A stretch of 8,430 bases of DNA from Mycobacterium sp. (GTDB lineage Bacteria; Actinomycetota; Actinomycetes; Mycobacteriales; Mycobacteriaceae), in NCBI GenBank assembly GCA_025965815.1, contig JAOPWF010000140.1, positions 1-8,430 of the forward strand, given 5' to 3'. A program made the position numbers and the translations under genes. Positions 1 to 6,187 of this stretch are shown here, one piece after another (position 1 is the first letter of the stretch; every line of letters starts with the position of its first letter). The notes under the pieces were generated by a model. That model was given only the letters and a program-made list of their open reading frames with translations, was not told where the DNA came from and did not search any database.

Positions 1-181
1 CCTCGGCCATGAACGAGGCACCCTGCTCGTGGCGGGTCAGCACGTATCCGATCGACGACCTCGACAGCGCCTCGACCAACCGGATATTCTCCTCGCCCGG
101 AATGCCAAAGACATGCGTCACGCCCTCATTCACCAGGCACTCCACCAGCAGTGCGGCGGTCGTGCGACTCGGTTCGCCCAC
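1..181 (-). CDS. Acetolactate synthase-like ThDP-dependent enzyme, N-terminal part (partial, runs off left edge)
   Basis: The reverse strand from a GTG at 181 gives 60 residues with no stop up to the window edge. The reading is typical of the PYR domain that opens acetolactate synthases and related thiamine-diphosphate enzymes: an early helix (TTAALLVECLVNEGV), the strand-turn VFGIPGEENI at about residues 24-33, and LTRHEQGASFMAE at 48-60. Glu52 in RHEQ is at the position of the glutamate that activates the cofactor in this superfamily. Such enzymes condense two pyruvates, or pyruvate and another 2-oxoacid, in the cytosol. No in-frame ATG lies upstream, and no clear Shine-Dalgarno precedes the GTG. 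A TAGGCT -10 box 7 bases upstream suggests a leaderless message. The gene is divergent from the DUF732 gene, 73 bp away. The exact substrate cannot be told from 60 residues; another decarboxylase of the same fold is possible. Confidence 0.8.
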   Translation of the reverse strand, partial: MGEPSRTTAALLVECLVNEGVTHVFGIPGEENIRLVEALSRSSIGYVLTRHEQGASFMAE

Positions 182-188
182 ACGAGCG

Positions 189-194
189 AGCCTA
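189..194 (-). promoter_or_regulatory. Probable -10 box for a leaderless transcript of the acetolactate synthase-like gene
   Basis: On the minus strand TAGGCT (194 to 189) fits the mycobacterial TANNNT -10 pattern. Seven bases separate it from the GTG at 181, so transcription would begin at or one base before the start codon. No good -35 element is seen at the expected distance. This is pattern matching only. Confidence 0.35.
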
Positions 195-241
195 GCCGCG
201 GCACTCCGCCAGCCGGGTGGACCTATCAGACTTAGACAGGC

Positions 242-247
242 TAATAT
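242..247 (+). promoter_or_regulatory. Probable -10 box (TAATAT) for the DUF732 gene
   Basis: TAATAT matches the actinobacterial -10 consensus closely. It is followed by 7 bases and then the ATG at 255, so the transcript is probably leaderless or nearly so. A loose -35 candidate, TGGACC at 218-223, lies 18 bases upstream. No Shine-Dalgarno precedes the ATG, which agrees with a leaderless start. Confidence 0.5.
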
Positions 248-254
248 CCAGTCT

Positions 255-590
255 ATGAAGGGCGCGACGCTGGCGACAATCGTTGCAGCACTGGCAGTCA
301 TCCTGGCCGCACCGGCGAACGCCGACCCCGACACCGATTTCGCCAATCAGCTTCACACCTACGGCATCTACGGTCAGAGGGACTACAACGCCTGGATCGG
401 CAAGATCGCCTGCAAACGATTGCACAACAACGTCGATACCGACGCCTACCAATCGGCCGCGTTCATCTCCAAGCAACTCCAAAAAGGCTCGACAACGGCG
501 CAGGCGTGGCAGTTTCTCGGCGCTGCGATCAGTTTCTACTGCCCTGATCAGACGCCCGTCTTGGAGCGGGCCGCAGCCCCACCGAGCTGA
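255..590 (+). CDS. DUF732 family small secreted protein
   Basis: This encodes 111 residues. Residues 1-23 form a Sec signal peptide (a lysine at 2, a hydrophobic Ala/Leu/Val/Ile core, and a likely cut after ANA before Asp24). The mature part reads DTDFANQLHTYGIYG, then an alpha-helical stretch with Cys53 (KIACKRL), and ends with SFYCPDQ around Cys96. This is the layout of mycobacterial DUF732 proteins: a small helical exported domain with two conserved cysteines, likely disulphide-linked, and a YCP signature. The start at 255 is chosen because it places the signal peptide at the N-terminus and lies 7 bases after a TAATAT -10 box. The open frame reaches further back, to 9, but that part is antisense to the neighbouring enzyme gene. 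The molecular function of DUF732 is unknown. A second exported-protein gene follows 40 bp downstream on the same strand. Confidence 0.85.
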   Translation: MKGATLATIVAALAVILAAPANADPDTDFANQLHTYGIYGQRDYNAWIGKIACKRLHNNVDTDAYQSAAFISKQLQKGSTTAQAWQFLGAAISFYCPDQTPVLERAAAPPS

Positions 591-616
591 TTACTTAGCT
601 GCTCTACATCATTAGC

Positions 617-623
617 GGGAAGG
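617..623 (+). promoter_or_regulatory. Ribosome binding site for the DUF5078-like gene
   Basis: GGGAAGG ends 7 bases before the GTG at 631. This supports GTG at 631 over the ATG at 640, which is only 16 bases from the motif. Confidence 0.55.
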
Positions 624-630
624 CGTTACA

Positions 631-1101
631 GTGAGCCGCATGCGCGTAAACCGATTGAGTGCATACATCCGATCCAGCGTCGCAGTGCTCGCCGTGGGCG
701 GCAGCGTCGCGGCCGTCCCCGCGATCGCCTCGGCCGACGCCACGGATGACTACCCGATCCCGAACCGGATACTCAGGACAACCTGCACCGTCGACCAGTA
801 CATGGCGGCCACCCGCGATGTCGAGCCGATCTACTACTCGCGGTACATGATCGACTACAACAACAGGCCGCCCGACATTCAGCAGGGCGCCCGCGACCGA
901 ATCTACTGGTTCTTCTCGATGGACTACGCGGGGCGCCGAGCCTACTCGGAGAACACCGCGACGGATGTCTACTACGAGCAGATGGCCACGCACTGGGGCA
1001 ACTGGGCCAAGTTGTTCTTCAACAACAAGGGCGTCGCCGCGCACGGCACCGACGTCTGCGCGCAGTACCCGCCGACCGACCCAGGCGTCTGGAACTGGTG
1101 A
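631..1101 (+). CDS. Small secreted protein, DUF5078-like
   Basis: This encodes 156 residues from GTG at 631. An Arg-rich start (SRMRVNR) and a hydrophobic stretch at about 12-32 form a signal peptide, with a likely cut after ASA at residue 35. The mature part is rich in Tyr, Asn and Asp: YPIPNRIL, then TTCTVDQYMAA (Cys52), YYSRYMIDYNNRPPD, ARDRIYWFFSMDYAGRRAYS and WGNWAKLFFNN, with Cys143 near the end and a terminal VWNW. I recall this pattern from a mycobacterial exported family annotated DUF5078; its function is unknown. The two cysteines could form a disulphide outside the cell. The gene starts 40 bp after the DUF732 stop on the same strand, so the two may be cotranscribed, and a strong terminator follows 52 bp after the stop. 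The reading frame is clear; the family name is from memory. Confidence 0.8.
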   Translation: MSRMRVNRLSAYIRSSVAVLAVGGSVAAVPAIASADATDDYPIPNRILRTTCTVDQYMAATRDVEPIYYSRYMIDYNNRPPDIQQGARDRIYWFFSMDYAGRRAYSENTATDVYYEQMATHWGNWAKLFFNNKGVAAHGTDVCAQYPPTDPGVWNW

Positions 1102-1153
1102 ATCACGCTTCGCGACAAGAGGTTCACTCAGCTTCCAGCTCGCGTCACTGAGT

Positions 1154-1186
1154 AAGCCGGCCCGCTGTTGTGCGGGCCGGCTTTTT
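1154..1186 (+). terminator. Strong Rho-independent terminator
   Basis: GCCGGCCCGC (1156-1165) pairs perfectly with GCGGGCCGGC (1172-1181) around a 6-base loop, TGTTGT. Two more A-T pairs extend the stem to 12 bp, and a run of five T follows at 1182-1186. It lies 52 bp after the DUF5078-like stop. It also lies 13 bp beyond the mmpL stop on the other strand, where the T-run is poor (TTACT), so it should work mainly for the plus-strand genes and only weakly for mmpL. Confidence 0.9.
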
Positions 1187-1199
1187 CAGCAGCGACGGA

Positions 1200-4082
1200 T
1201 CAGACCGACGTGAAGTTCTGCGGCGAAGGCCAGGGCTGTGGCACCGGCCGGGACCGCACTCGTTGTGGCCACCAGAACCACTTGCCGAGAAGCGCGGCGA
1301 TGGCCGGCGTCATCAGCGAGCGGACGATCAGCGTGTCGAACAGCAGGCCCAGGCCGATCGTCGTACCCACCTGCCCGATCACAGTCAGGTCACTGACCGC
1401 CATCGACATCATCGTGAAGGCGAACACCAGGCCGGCGGAGGTCACCACGGACCCGGTGCCGCCCATCGAGCGGATGATGCCCGTCTTCAACCCGGCGTGG
1501 ATCTCCTCCTTGAACCGCGACACCAGCAACAGGTTGTAGTCGGCGCCGACGGCCAACAGGATGATGACAGACATCGCCAGCACCATCCAGTGCAGTTCGG
1601 TCCCGATGATGTGCTGCCAGATGAGCACCGAGAGTCCGAACGAGGCGCCCAGCGACAACACCACCGTGCCCACGATGACGGCGGATGCCACCACGCTCCG
1701 GGTGATGATCAGCATGATGATGAAGATCAACCCGAGGGCAGCGATTGCGGCGATAAGCAGGTCGTACGTGGAGCCGTCGGCCATGTCCTTGAACGTTGCC
1801 GCGGTGCCGGCCAGGTAGATCGTGGACCCCTCCAGCGGCGTTCCCTTGACGGCTTCCTTGGCGGCCTGCTTGATCGCGTCGATGTGCTCGATGCCTTCAG
1901 GGGTCATCGGATCGCCCTCGTGCGAGATGATGAAGCGCACTGAATGGCCGTCAGGCGACAGGAAGTTCTTCATGCCGCGCTTGAACTCGGGGTTGTTGAA
2001 GACTTCGGGCGGCAGGTAGAAGGAGTCGTCGTTCTTCGATGCGTCGAACGCCTGACCCATTGCGGTCGAGTTGTCCTGCATCGCGGACTGCTGGTCCTGC
2101 ATGCCCTTCTGGGTCGCATACATGGTCAGCATCATCGTCTTCATGCTCTTCATGGTCTCGATCATCGACGGCATCAGAGCGACCAACTGTGGCATGAGCG
2201 CGTCCAAGCGTTCCATGTCGGGCATGAGAGCCTGGATGTCGTCGCTCATGGTGTCGATTCCGTCGAGGGTGTCGAACACCGATCGGATCGACCAGCAAAC
2301 CGGGATATCGAAGCAGTGCGGTTCCCAGTAGAAGTAGTTGCGCAGCGGCCGGAAGAAGTCGTCGAAGTTGGCGATGTTGTCGCGCAATTCGGCGATGTCG
2401 ACGGTCATGCCCTTCATCCTGGCGACCATGCTGTGCGTGACGGCGGCCATCTGCTCGGTGAGGCCGGACATCTTCTCCATCGTGTTGATGGTGGTCTGCA
2501 TGTCGTCGGCCTGTTTCAACATGTTGGCCATGAGGTCCTGGTTGTACTTCTCGTTCATCTTCTGGGTGGTGCCGTTCATGCTGATCTGGAACGGGATCGA
2601 CGTGTGCTCGATGGGAGTTCCCAACGGCCTGGTGATCGCCTGCACGCGAGCGATGCCGGGCACCCGGAAGACAGCCTTGGCGATCTTGTCGATTACCAGG
2701 AAGTCGGCCGAATTGCGCAGGTCGTGATCACTCTCGATCATCAACAGTTCGGGGTTCATCCGCGCCTGTGAGAAATGCCGGTCCGCGGCCGCGTACCCCG
2801 TGTTCGCGGGTATGTCGGCGGGCATGTAGTTGCGGTCGTTGTAGTTGGTCCGGTAACCGGGCAGGGTGAGCAGGCCGACCAATGCCAGCGCAATCGTCGC
2901 GACCAGGATCAGGCCGGGCCACCGGACGACCGCGGCGCCGATCTTGCGCCATCCCCGCACCCGCATTGCCCGCTTGGGCTCCAGCAGGCCGAAGTGGCCA
3001 GCCACGGTCACCACGGCAGGCCCGAGGGTGAGCGCCGCAAGTACCACGACCACCATGCCGATGGCCAGGGGGATTCCGAGCGACTGGAAGTAGGGCAGCC
3101 TAGTGAAGTGCAGGCAGAAGGTCGCGCCGGCGATGGTCAGGCCTGAGCCCAACACTACATGGGCTGTTCCGCCGAACATGGTGTAGTACGCCGATTCTCG
3201 ATCCTCGCCCGTGCCGCGCGCTTCCTGATATCGGCCTATCAGGAAGATGGCGTAGTCCGTCGCCGCGGCGATCGCCAGCATCACGAGCAGGTTGACCGCG
3301 AAGGTCGACAGTCCAATGATGTCGTAATAGCCGAGGAAGGCGATTACTCCGCGGGCTGCGGTCAGCTCGAGCACCACCATGACGAGCACGATCAGCACCG
3401 TGACGATCGACCTGTAGACCAGCAGCAGCATCACGATGATGACGGTGAAGGTGATCGCCTCGATGAGCCTCAGACTTCGATCGCCGGCGATGTGCTGGTC
3501 GGCGGAGAGCGCTGCCGGTCCGGTGACGTAGGCCTTCACCCCGTTCGGTGCCGGGACGCTGGCCACGATCTTCTGGACGGCCTCGACGGATTCGTTTGCC
3601 AGGGACTCGCCTTGGTTGCCTGCGAGGTACACCTGAACGTAGGCGGCCTTGCCGTCGTTGCTCTGTGAGCCTGCCGCGGTCAGCGGGTCGCTCCAGAAGT
3701 CCTGGACGTGCTCGACGTGCTTCGGATCCGCCTCGAGCTTCTGGACCAATTGGTCGTAGTATTTGTGAGCCTCGTCGCCCAGCGGCTGCTGACCCTCGAG
3801 CACGATCATGACCGCGCTATTGGACTTGAACTCGTCGAACACCTGGCCGACGCGCTTCATCGAGATCACCGACGGTGCGTCGTTGGGGCTCATCGAAACC
3901 GAGCGCATCTGCCCGACCGTCTCCAGCTGGGGGACGACGACGTTCACGAGGGCAATGACGGCGATCCAGGCCAGGATGATCGGTATCGCCAGCCGACGAA
4001 TCATCCGCGAGATGAGGGACCGCTCCACATGCCTGGACGTCGGAATCGCGTCGGTCGGGGCGTCGCTCGTGGGTGCGCTCAC
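1200..4082 (-). CDS. mmpL: MmpL family RND transporter (MmpL4/5 group)
   Basis: This 960-residue protein is full length for the family. It has an N-terminal membrane segment (about 30-51), a first periplasmic domain (52-205), and a membrane bundle (about 207-365) with the proton-relay Asp276-Tyr277 in [10 protein letters not shown] further helix lies at about 388-408. The large second periplasmic domain (409-770) carries a Met-rich helical region at about 510-680 and the pair Cys590/Cys596 ([10 protein letters not shown]). The C-terminal bundle (771-935) has the second relay pair Asp848-Tyr849 in [17 protein letters not shown]. MmpL4/5 members export siderophores, glycopeptidolipid-type lipids or drugs by proton antiport across the inner membrane; which cargo applies here cannot be read from sequence. 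The wording strongly resembles M. tuberculosis MmpL4. The GTG start overlaps the mmpS stop (GTGA), implying translational coupling. No frameshift or missing motif is seen. Confidence 0.96.
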   Translation of the reverse strand: MSAPTSDAPTDAIPTSRHVERSLISRMIRRLAIPIILAWIAVIALVNVVVPQLETVGQMRSVSMSPNDAPSVISMKRVGQVFDEFKSNSAVMIVLEGQQPLGDEAHKYYDQLVQKLEADPKHVEHVQDFWSDPLTAAGSQSNDGKAAYVQVYLAGNQGESLANESVEAVQKIVASVPAPNGVKAYVTGPAALSADQHIAGDRSLRLIEAITFTVIIVMLLLVYRSIVTVLIVLVMVVLELTAARGVIAFLGYYDIIGLSTFAVNLLVMLAIAAATDYAIFLIGRYQEARGTGEDRESAYYTMFGGTAHVVLGSGLTIAGATFCLHFTRLPYFQSLGIPLAIGMVVVVLAALTLGPAVVTVAGHFGLLEPKRAMRVRGWRKIGAAVVRWPGLILVATIALALVGLLTLPGYRTNYNDRNYMPADIPANTGYAAADRHFSQARMNPELLMIESDHDLRNSADFLVIDKIAKAVFRVPGIARVQAITRPLGTPIEHTSIPFQISMNGTTQKMNEKYNQDLMANMLKQADDMQTTINTMEKMSGLTEQMAAVTHSMVARMKGMTVDIAELRDNIANFDDFFRPLRNYFYWEPHCFDIPVCWSIRSVFDTLDGIDTMSDDIQALMPDMERLDALMPQLVALMPSMIETMKSMKTMMLTMYATQKGMQDQQSAMQDNSTAMGQAFDASKNDDSFYLPPEVFNNPEFKRGMKNFLSPDGHSVRFIISHEGDPMTPEGIEHIDAIKQAAKEAVKGTPLEGSTIYLAGTAATFKDMADGSTYDLLIAAIAALGLIFIIMLIITRSVVASAVIVGTVVLSLGASFGLSVLIWQHIIGTELHWMVLAMSVIILLAVGADYNLLLVSRFKEEIHAGLKTGIIRSMGGTGSVVTSAGLVFAFTMMSMAVSDLTVIGQVGTTIGLGLLFDTLIVRSLMTPAIAALLGKWFWWPQRVRSRPVPQPWPSPQNFTSV

Positions 4083-4507
4083 GCTGATTTCACCAGGCAG
4101 AAGGTCTGGGCGGTCACGCCGTTCGAGGTCCTCTCGTCCTTGACTTCGTCATCGACGGTGATGCGGCAGGAGATGCTGTCGCCGTCGCCCTGCGCCACGA
4201 TGTTCGGCAACACCGATGGTGCCGTCGTGCTCAGCACGAGCGACCACGGCAGGGCCGTCCCGTCCAGGCGCTGAGGCTTCGCATCGAGGTCGAGGTAGTT
4301 GATGTTCGCGTAGCTCCCCGAACCGAAGATCTCGTACTTGACCACTTTGGGTTTGAACGACTTGGGGTCATCGGCGAAGTTCTTGGGTGTGACGATGATG
4401 CCCCCCGCCCCGAAGAAGCCGCGGATCCGGTCGACGGTGAAGCCCGCGACGACCACCACGACCACGATGACCAGCGGGATCCACGCTCGTTTGAAAACGC
4501 TGATCAT
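4079..4507 (-). CDS. mmpS: MmpS family transport accessory protein
   Basis: This encodes 142 residues, the usual MmpS length. After a short basic start, residues 9-24 form one membrane anchor ([16 protein letters not shown]). A periplasmic beta-sandwich domain follows, with [16 protein letters not shown] at about 58-73, [13 protein letters not shown] at 78-90, [16 protein letters not shown], and the closing FCLVKSA. Cys114 and Cys137 probably form a disulphide. MmpS proteins act with the adjacent MmpL; MmpS4 and MmpS5 are needed for siderophore export in M. tuberculosis. The ATG at 4507 is chosen because AGAAGGA lies 5 bases upstream and it gives the family's N-terminus; the frame stays open to 4573 but that extension is not MmpS-like. 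The stop overlaps the mmpL start by 4 bases. The start (ATGA) also overlaps the stop of a broken upstream gene. Confidence 0.95.
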   Translation of the reverse strand: MISVFKRAWIPLVIVVVVVVAGFTVDRIRGFFGAGGIIVTPKNFADDPKSFKPKVVKYEIFGSGSYANINYLDLDAKPQRLDGTALPWSLVLSTTAPSVLPNIVAQGDGDSISCRITVDDEVKDERTSNGVTAQTFCLVKSA

Positions 4508-4760
4508 TCGATTCCTTCTGGACCCGGTGGTCCGACGGTGACCGGTGACCAATCGCGGGTGGCGCTGACACACGGCCGCTCGGCGGACGGCGACACTAGG
4601 ACGAGGTTCGGCAGGCGCTTCGGCGTCAACCGACTGACCGCGAGCACGCTGTATGTGCGCGAATCAGCGGTCCGCCGCAGACGAGTTAGTTGGCGAACCC
4701 GCCGGCCAGTGCACAACCCGCCGCGATTACGGTCGCAACGGGTTTTCGCACTGCGGGCAT
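4504..4760 (-). pseudogene. Frame-broken small exported protein upstream of mmpS
   Basis: From an ATG at 4760, preceded by GAAGG at 8-base spacing, the minus strand reads MPAVRKPVATVIAAG then CALAGGFAN and hits TAA at 4688-4686. This looks like a signal peptide (basic start, hydrophobic Ala/Val core; the Cys could even be a lipobox). After the stop the neighbouring frame reads TADSRTYSVLAV, RLPNLVLVSPSAERPC and DWSPVTVGPPGPEG from about 4671 to 4504, where its TGA overlaps the mmpS ATG as ATGA. Third codon positions there are mostly G or C, as in real genes. One base lost near 4686-4690 would join the two into an 85-residue exported protein. I do not recognise the family. The second frame is also open from an ATG at 4791 (95 residues, fair RBS), but its first 40 residues look like Arg-rich noise. 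The real start and functional state are uncertain. Confidence 0.45.
4513..4519 (-). promoter_or_regulatory. Ribosome binding site fixing the mmpS start
   Basis: On the minus strand AGAAGGA (4519 to 4513) ends 5 bases before the ATG at 4507. It is a near-ideal Shine-Dalgarno and settles the choice among possible mmpS starts. Confidence 0.7.
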
Positions 4761-4822
4761 GGTCCAGGCCTTCGTTGTCAGTCCGTGCCATGTCGACCTC
4801 ATCCTTTTGTCACCGCCGCCAT

Positions 4823-4828
4823 AGATTA
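4823..4828 (-). promoter_or_regulatory. Candidate -10 box for the mmpS-mmpL operon
   Basis: On the minus strand TAATCT (4828 to 4823) fits TANNNT and lies about 30 bases before the ATG at 4791 and 62 before the ATG at 4760. The -35 region is weak (GCGACG at about 4852-4847). It is the only good -10 in the A/T-rich stretch 4821-4845. It is also the A/T-richest place for 600 bp, as expected for a promoter. Confidence 0.35.
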
Positions 4829-4841
4829 GTACATATAACTA
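4827..4841. promoter_or_regulatory. Inverted repeat TAGT-N7-ACTA overlapping the candidate mmpS promoter
   Basis: TAGT (4827-4830) and ACTA (4838-4841) are inverted arms around ACATATA. The element overlaps the upstream end of the -10 candidate, so a repressor bound here would block the polymerase. The arms are short, so chance is a real alternative. Confidence 0.25.
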
Positions 4842-4852
4842 CTCAGCGTCGC

Positions 4853-4866
4853 CACAGTTTTCTGTG
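4853..4866. repeat. Short hairpin CACAG-TTTT-CTGTG
   Basis: A perfect 5-bp inverted repeat with a TTTT loop sits between the candidate promoter and the 16-bp palindrome, making a third symmetric element within 70 bp. It may belong to the same control region. It is too short to call a terminator and lacks a T-tail. Confidence 0.3.
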
Positions 4867-4880
4867 TTGTGGGTCACCGC

Positions 4881-4896
4881 ACTCGCAGCTGCGAGT
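4881..4896. promoter_or_regulatory. Perfect 16-bp palindrome upstream of the mmpS-mmpL operon
   Basis: ACTCGCAGCTGCGAGT reads the same on both strands without a spacer. It lies about 53 bp upstream of the candidate -10 box and beyond the last recognisable dacB codons (about 4984), so coding does not explain it. Such a site suits a homodimeric regulator of the TetR or MarR kind, which often control mycobacterial mmpS-mmpL loci. No regulator gene is in this window, so the binder would have to be encoded elsewhere. Confidence 0.4.
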
Positions 4897-4983
4897 CGGG
4901 TATGGCGGTGGGCCTGAACGCAGCGAGTTAGTGCTTCCGAACGGCGCCAATCTCTCGGTCCACCGCGGTGAGGGTCTTGGCTC

Positions 4984-5460
4984 GGCGGTGAGCGTCGGGT
5001 CGCCGCCTACTAGCACCAACTGCCCCGGCACCAAGCCGCAGACGACCGTTGTCGCCACCCGCTGAACCATCGGCAGCGTCAGCCGGGCCGCCGCCGTTGT
5101 GAGGATCTTTGTCACCGAACCGGATGTCTGCGGAGTGTCGGCACCCTGCTGCCAGAGCACCTGCCCCGTCACGGCGTCGGTGACTCAGCCGGTCAACATG
5201 CCAAGTGCAAGGTCCGCCAGCGCGGGTCCCAACGCTGCGGCGACCGCCGCCGGGAGCGGGACAGCAGCGTACGGCGTGACTGGTAGAAGCGGCGTGTCCA
5301 GCGCGGGGGCCGGCGATGCGGACGCATGAAAGGCGATTCCCCCGAGCAGATCAATCCGACCCAGAGTGAGCGCGCCGCCCGCGACCAACACCAGGGCCCC
5401 CACCACCGCCGCCACCAATCGCCCCGTGCGCCCGATCAACTTGGGCGGCCGCGAAGTCAC
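4984..5460 (-). pseudogene. dacB-type D-Ala-D-Ala carboxypeptidase/endopeptidase (peptidase S13, PBP4) remnant
   Basis: From a GTG at 5460 the minus strand reads a basic start (TSRPPKLIGRTGR), a membrane anchor or signal segment (LVAAVVGALVLVAGG), a Pro/Ala linker and LADLALGMLTG, then a TGA at 5187-5185. The same frame continues past the stop with VTDAVTGQVLWQQGADTPQ, then SGSVTKILTTAAARLTL with the SxxK nucleophile motif (Ser 5118-5116, Lys 5109-5107), and QLVLVGGDPTLT. This is the start of a mycobacterial DacB-like enzyme (compare Rv3627c), which trims peptidoglycan stem peptides outside the membrane. Family members are about 460 residues; recognisable sequence stops after about 159 codons near 4984, so the SxN and KTG parts of the active site are missing. 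The frame runs on to a stop at 4843 without homology I can see. An intact copy probably exists elsewhere in the genome. Confidence 0.75.
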
Positions 5461-5510
5461 GGCCGGATTGTCAAACTCGCCTCTCGCGGCAAGCTGATTT
5501 CCCGCCTTTG

Positions 5511-5516
5511 GAAGGA
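5511..5516 (+). promoter_or_regulatory. Ribosome binding site for the methyltransferase gene
   Basis: GAAGGA ends 8 bases before the GTG at 5525. A GTG at 5521 is also near but is in another frame, so it would not give the methyltransferase. Confidence 0.5.
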
Positions 5517-5524
5517 TGGCGTGA

Positions 5525-6112
5525 GTGAGCACCCGATGGCAGGGAACCGATGCGCCCCGGGGCGACGACTACGACTCGCGGTGGAAGCGCCTAGCCGCTG
5601 CGGGCCACAACATTCACGGTGAAGCGGACCTCGTCGAGGCGTTACTTCGCGGGTCGGGTGGAACCCGCGTACTCGACGCCGGCTGCGGAACCGGACGCGT
5701 GGCGATCGAATTGGCGCAGCGCGGGTTCGCGGTAGTTGGCGTGGATGTCGACGCCGGGATGCTCGCCGCCGCGCGCTCCAAGCGGCCAGAACTCCGATGG
5801 ATCGAGGCCGATCTCACCGATCTGACGGCGAGTGTCGACGCTGAGTTCGACGTCGTGGTCTTGGCCGGGAACGTGATGATTTTCCTGGATCCAGGTAGCG
5901 AAAGAGACGTTCTGCACGAACTCAGTGCGCACCTCGTCCCGGGCGGCCTCCTGGTGTCCGGCTTTGGGCTCCGGCCGGATCGTATGTCGCTCAACGAGTA
6001 CGACCGGTTCGCGGAGGCGGCCGGTCTTGAGCCGGTGGCGCGGTGGGCCACCTGGGACCGCGAGCCGTTCACCGAAGGGGACTATGCAGTCTCGGTGCAT
6101 CGGCGGTTTTAG
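5525..6112 (+). CDS. Class I SAM-dependent methyltransferase
   Basis: This encodes 195 residues, short but complete for a single Rossmann-like methyltransferase domain. Motif I, binding S-adenosylmethionine, is VLDAGCGTGRVAIELAQRG at 49-67. The acidic end of strand 2 is VVGVDVDAGML (70-80), with the ribose-contacting Asp. Motif II-like EADLTDL lies at 94-100, the strand-4 motif FDVVVLAGNVMIFL at 108-121, and the post-motif LVPGGLLVSGFGL at 137-149. The last 40 residues (YDRFAEAAGLEPVARWATWDREPF) are typical of small-molecule methyltransferases of the Methyltransf_25/11 type. The substrate is unknown, and the protein has no signal peptide, so it should be cytosolic. It diverges from the dacB remnant and is followed 75 bp later by a GNAT gene on the same strand that seems to have its own promoter. 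Confidence 0.9.
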   Translation: MSTRWQGTDAPRGDDYDSRWKRLAAAGHNIHGEADLVEALLRGSGGTRVLDAGCGTGRVAIELAQRGFAVVGVDVDAGMLAAARSKRPELRWIEADLTDLTASVDAEFDVVVLAGNVMIFLDPGSERDVLHELSAHLVPGGLLVSGFGLRPDRMSLNEYDRFAEAAGLEPVARWATWDREPFTEGDYAVSVHRRF

Positions 6113-6175
6113 CGACTGCACTCCCCCGAAGCCACTCGCACAGCTGACACAGCCGCGACGGCGCGGCGCGACGGT

Positions 6176-6181
6176 TACCGT
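6176..6181 (+). promoter_or_regulatory. Probable -10 box (TACCGT) for a leaderless GNAT transcript
   Basis: TACCGT fits TANNNT and is followed by exactly 6 bases and then the GTG at 6188, placing the expected transcription start on the G of the start codon. No Shine-Dalgarno is present before this GTG (the bases are TTGCCCC). No good -35 is seen at 17-18 bp. Confidence 0.5.
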
Positions 6182-6187
6182 TGCCCC

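Noticed and set aside
9..254. N-terminal extension of the DUF732 frame back to position 9
   Set aside because: It would put the signal peptide in the middle of the protein and is antisense to the acetolactate-synthase-like gene. The -10 box and signal peptide place the start at 255.
1170..1943. Long plus-strand open frame (257 codons) opposite mmpL
   Set aside because: It is antisense to a complete, clearly conserved mmpL. Its translation is His/Asp/Gln/Arg-rich, typical of a shadow frame in high-G+C DNA, with no domain.
1944..2771. Plus-strand open frame of 275 codons opposite mmpL
   Set aside because: It is antisense to the Met-rich domain of mmpL. The His/Val/Gly-rich composition follows directly from the complementary codons.
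3708..4274. Plus-strand open frame across the mmpS-mmpL junction
   Set aside because: It is fully antisense to two well-supported genes and shows no recognisable motif.
4538..5065. Plus-strand open frame of 175 codons in the control region
   Set aside because: The translation is Arg/Ser/Thr-rich with no fold-like pattern. The opposite strand explains both ends better (pre-mmpS gene and dacB remnant).
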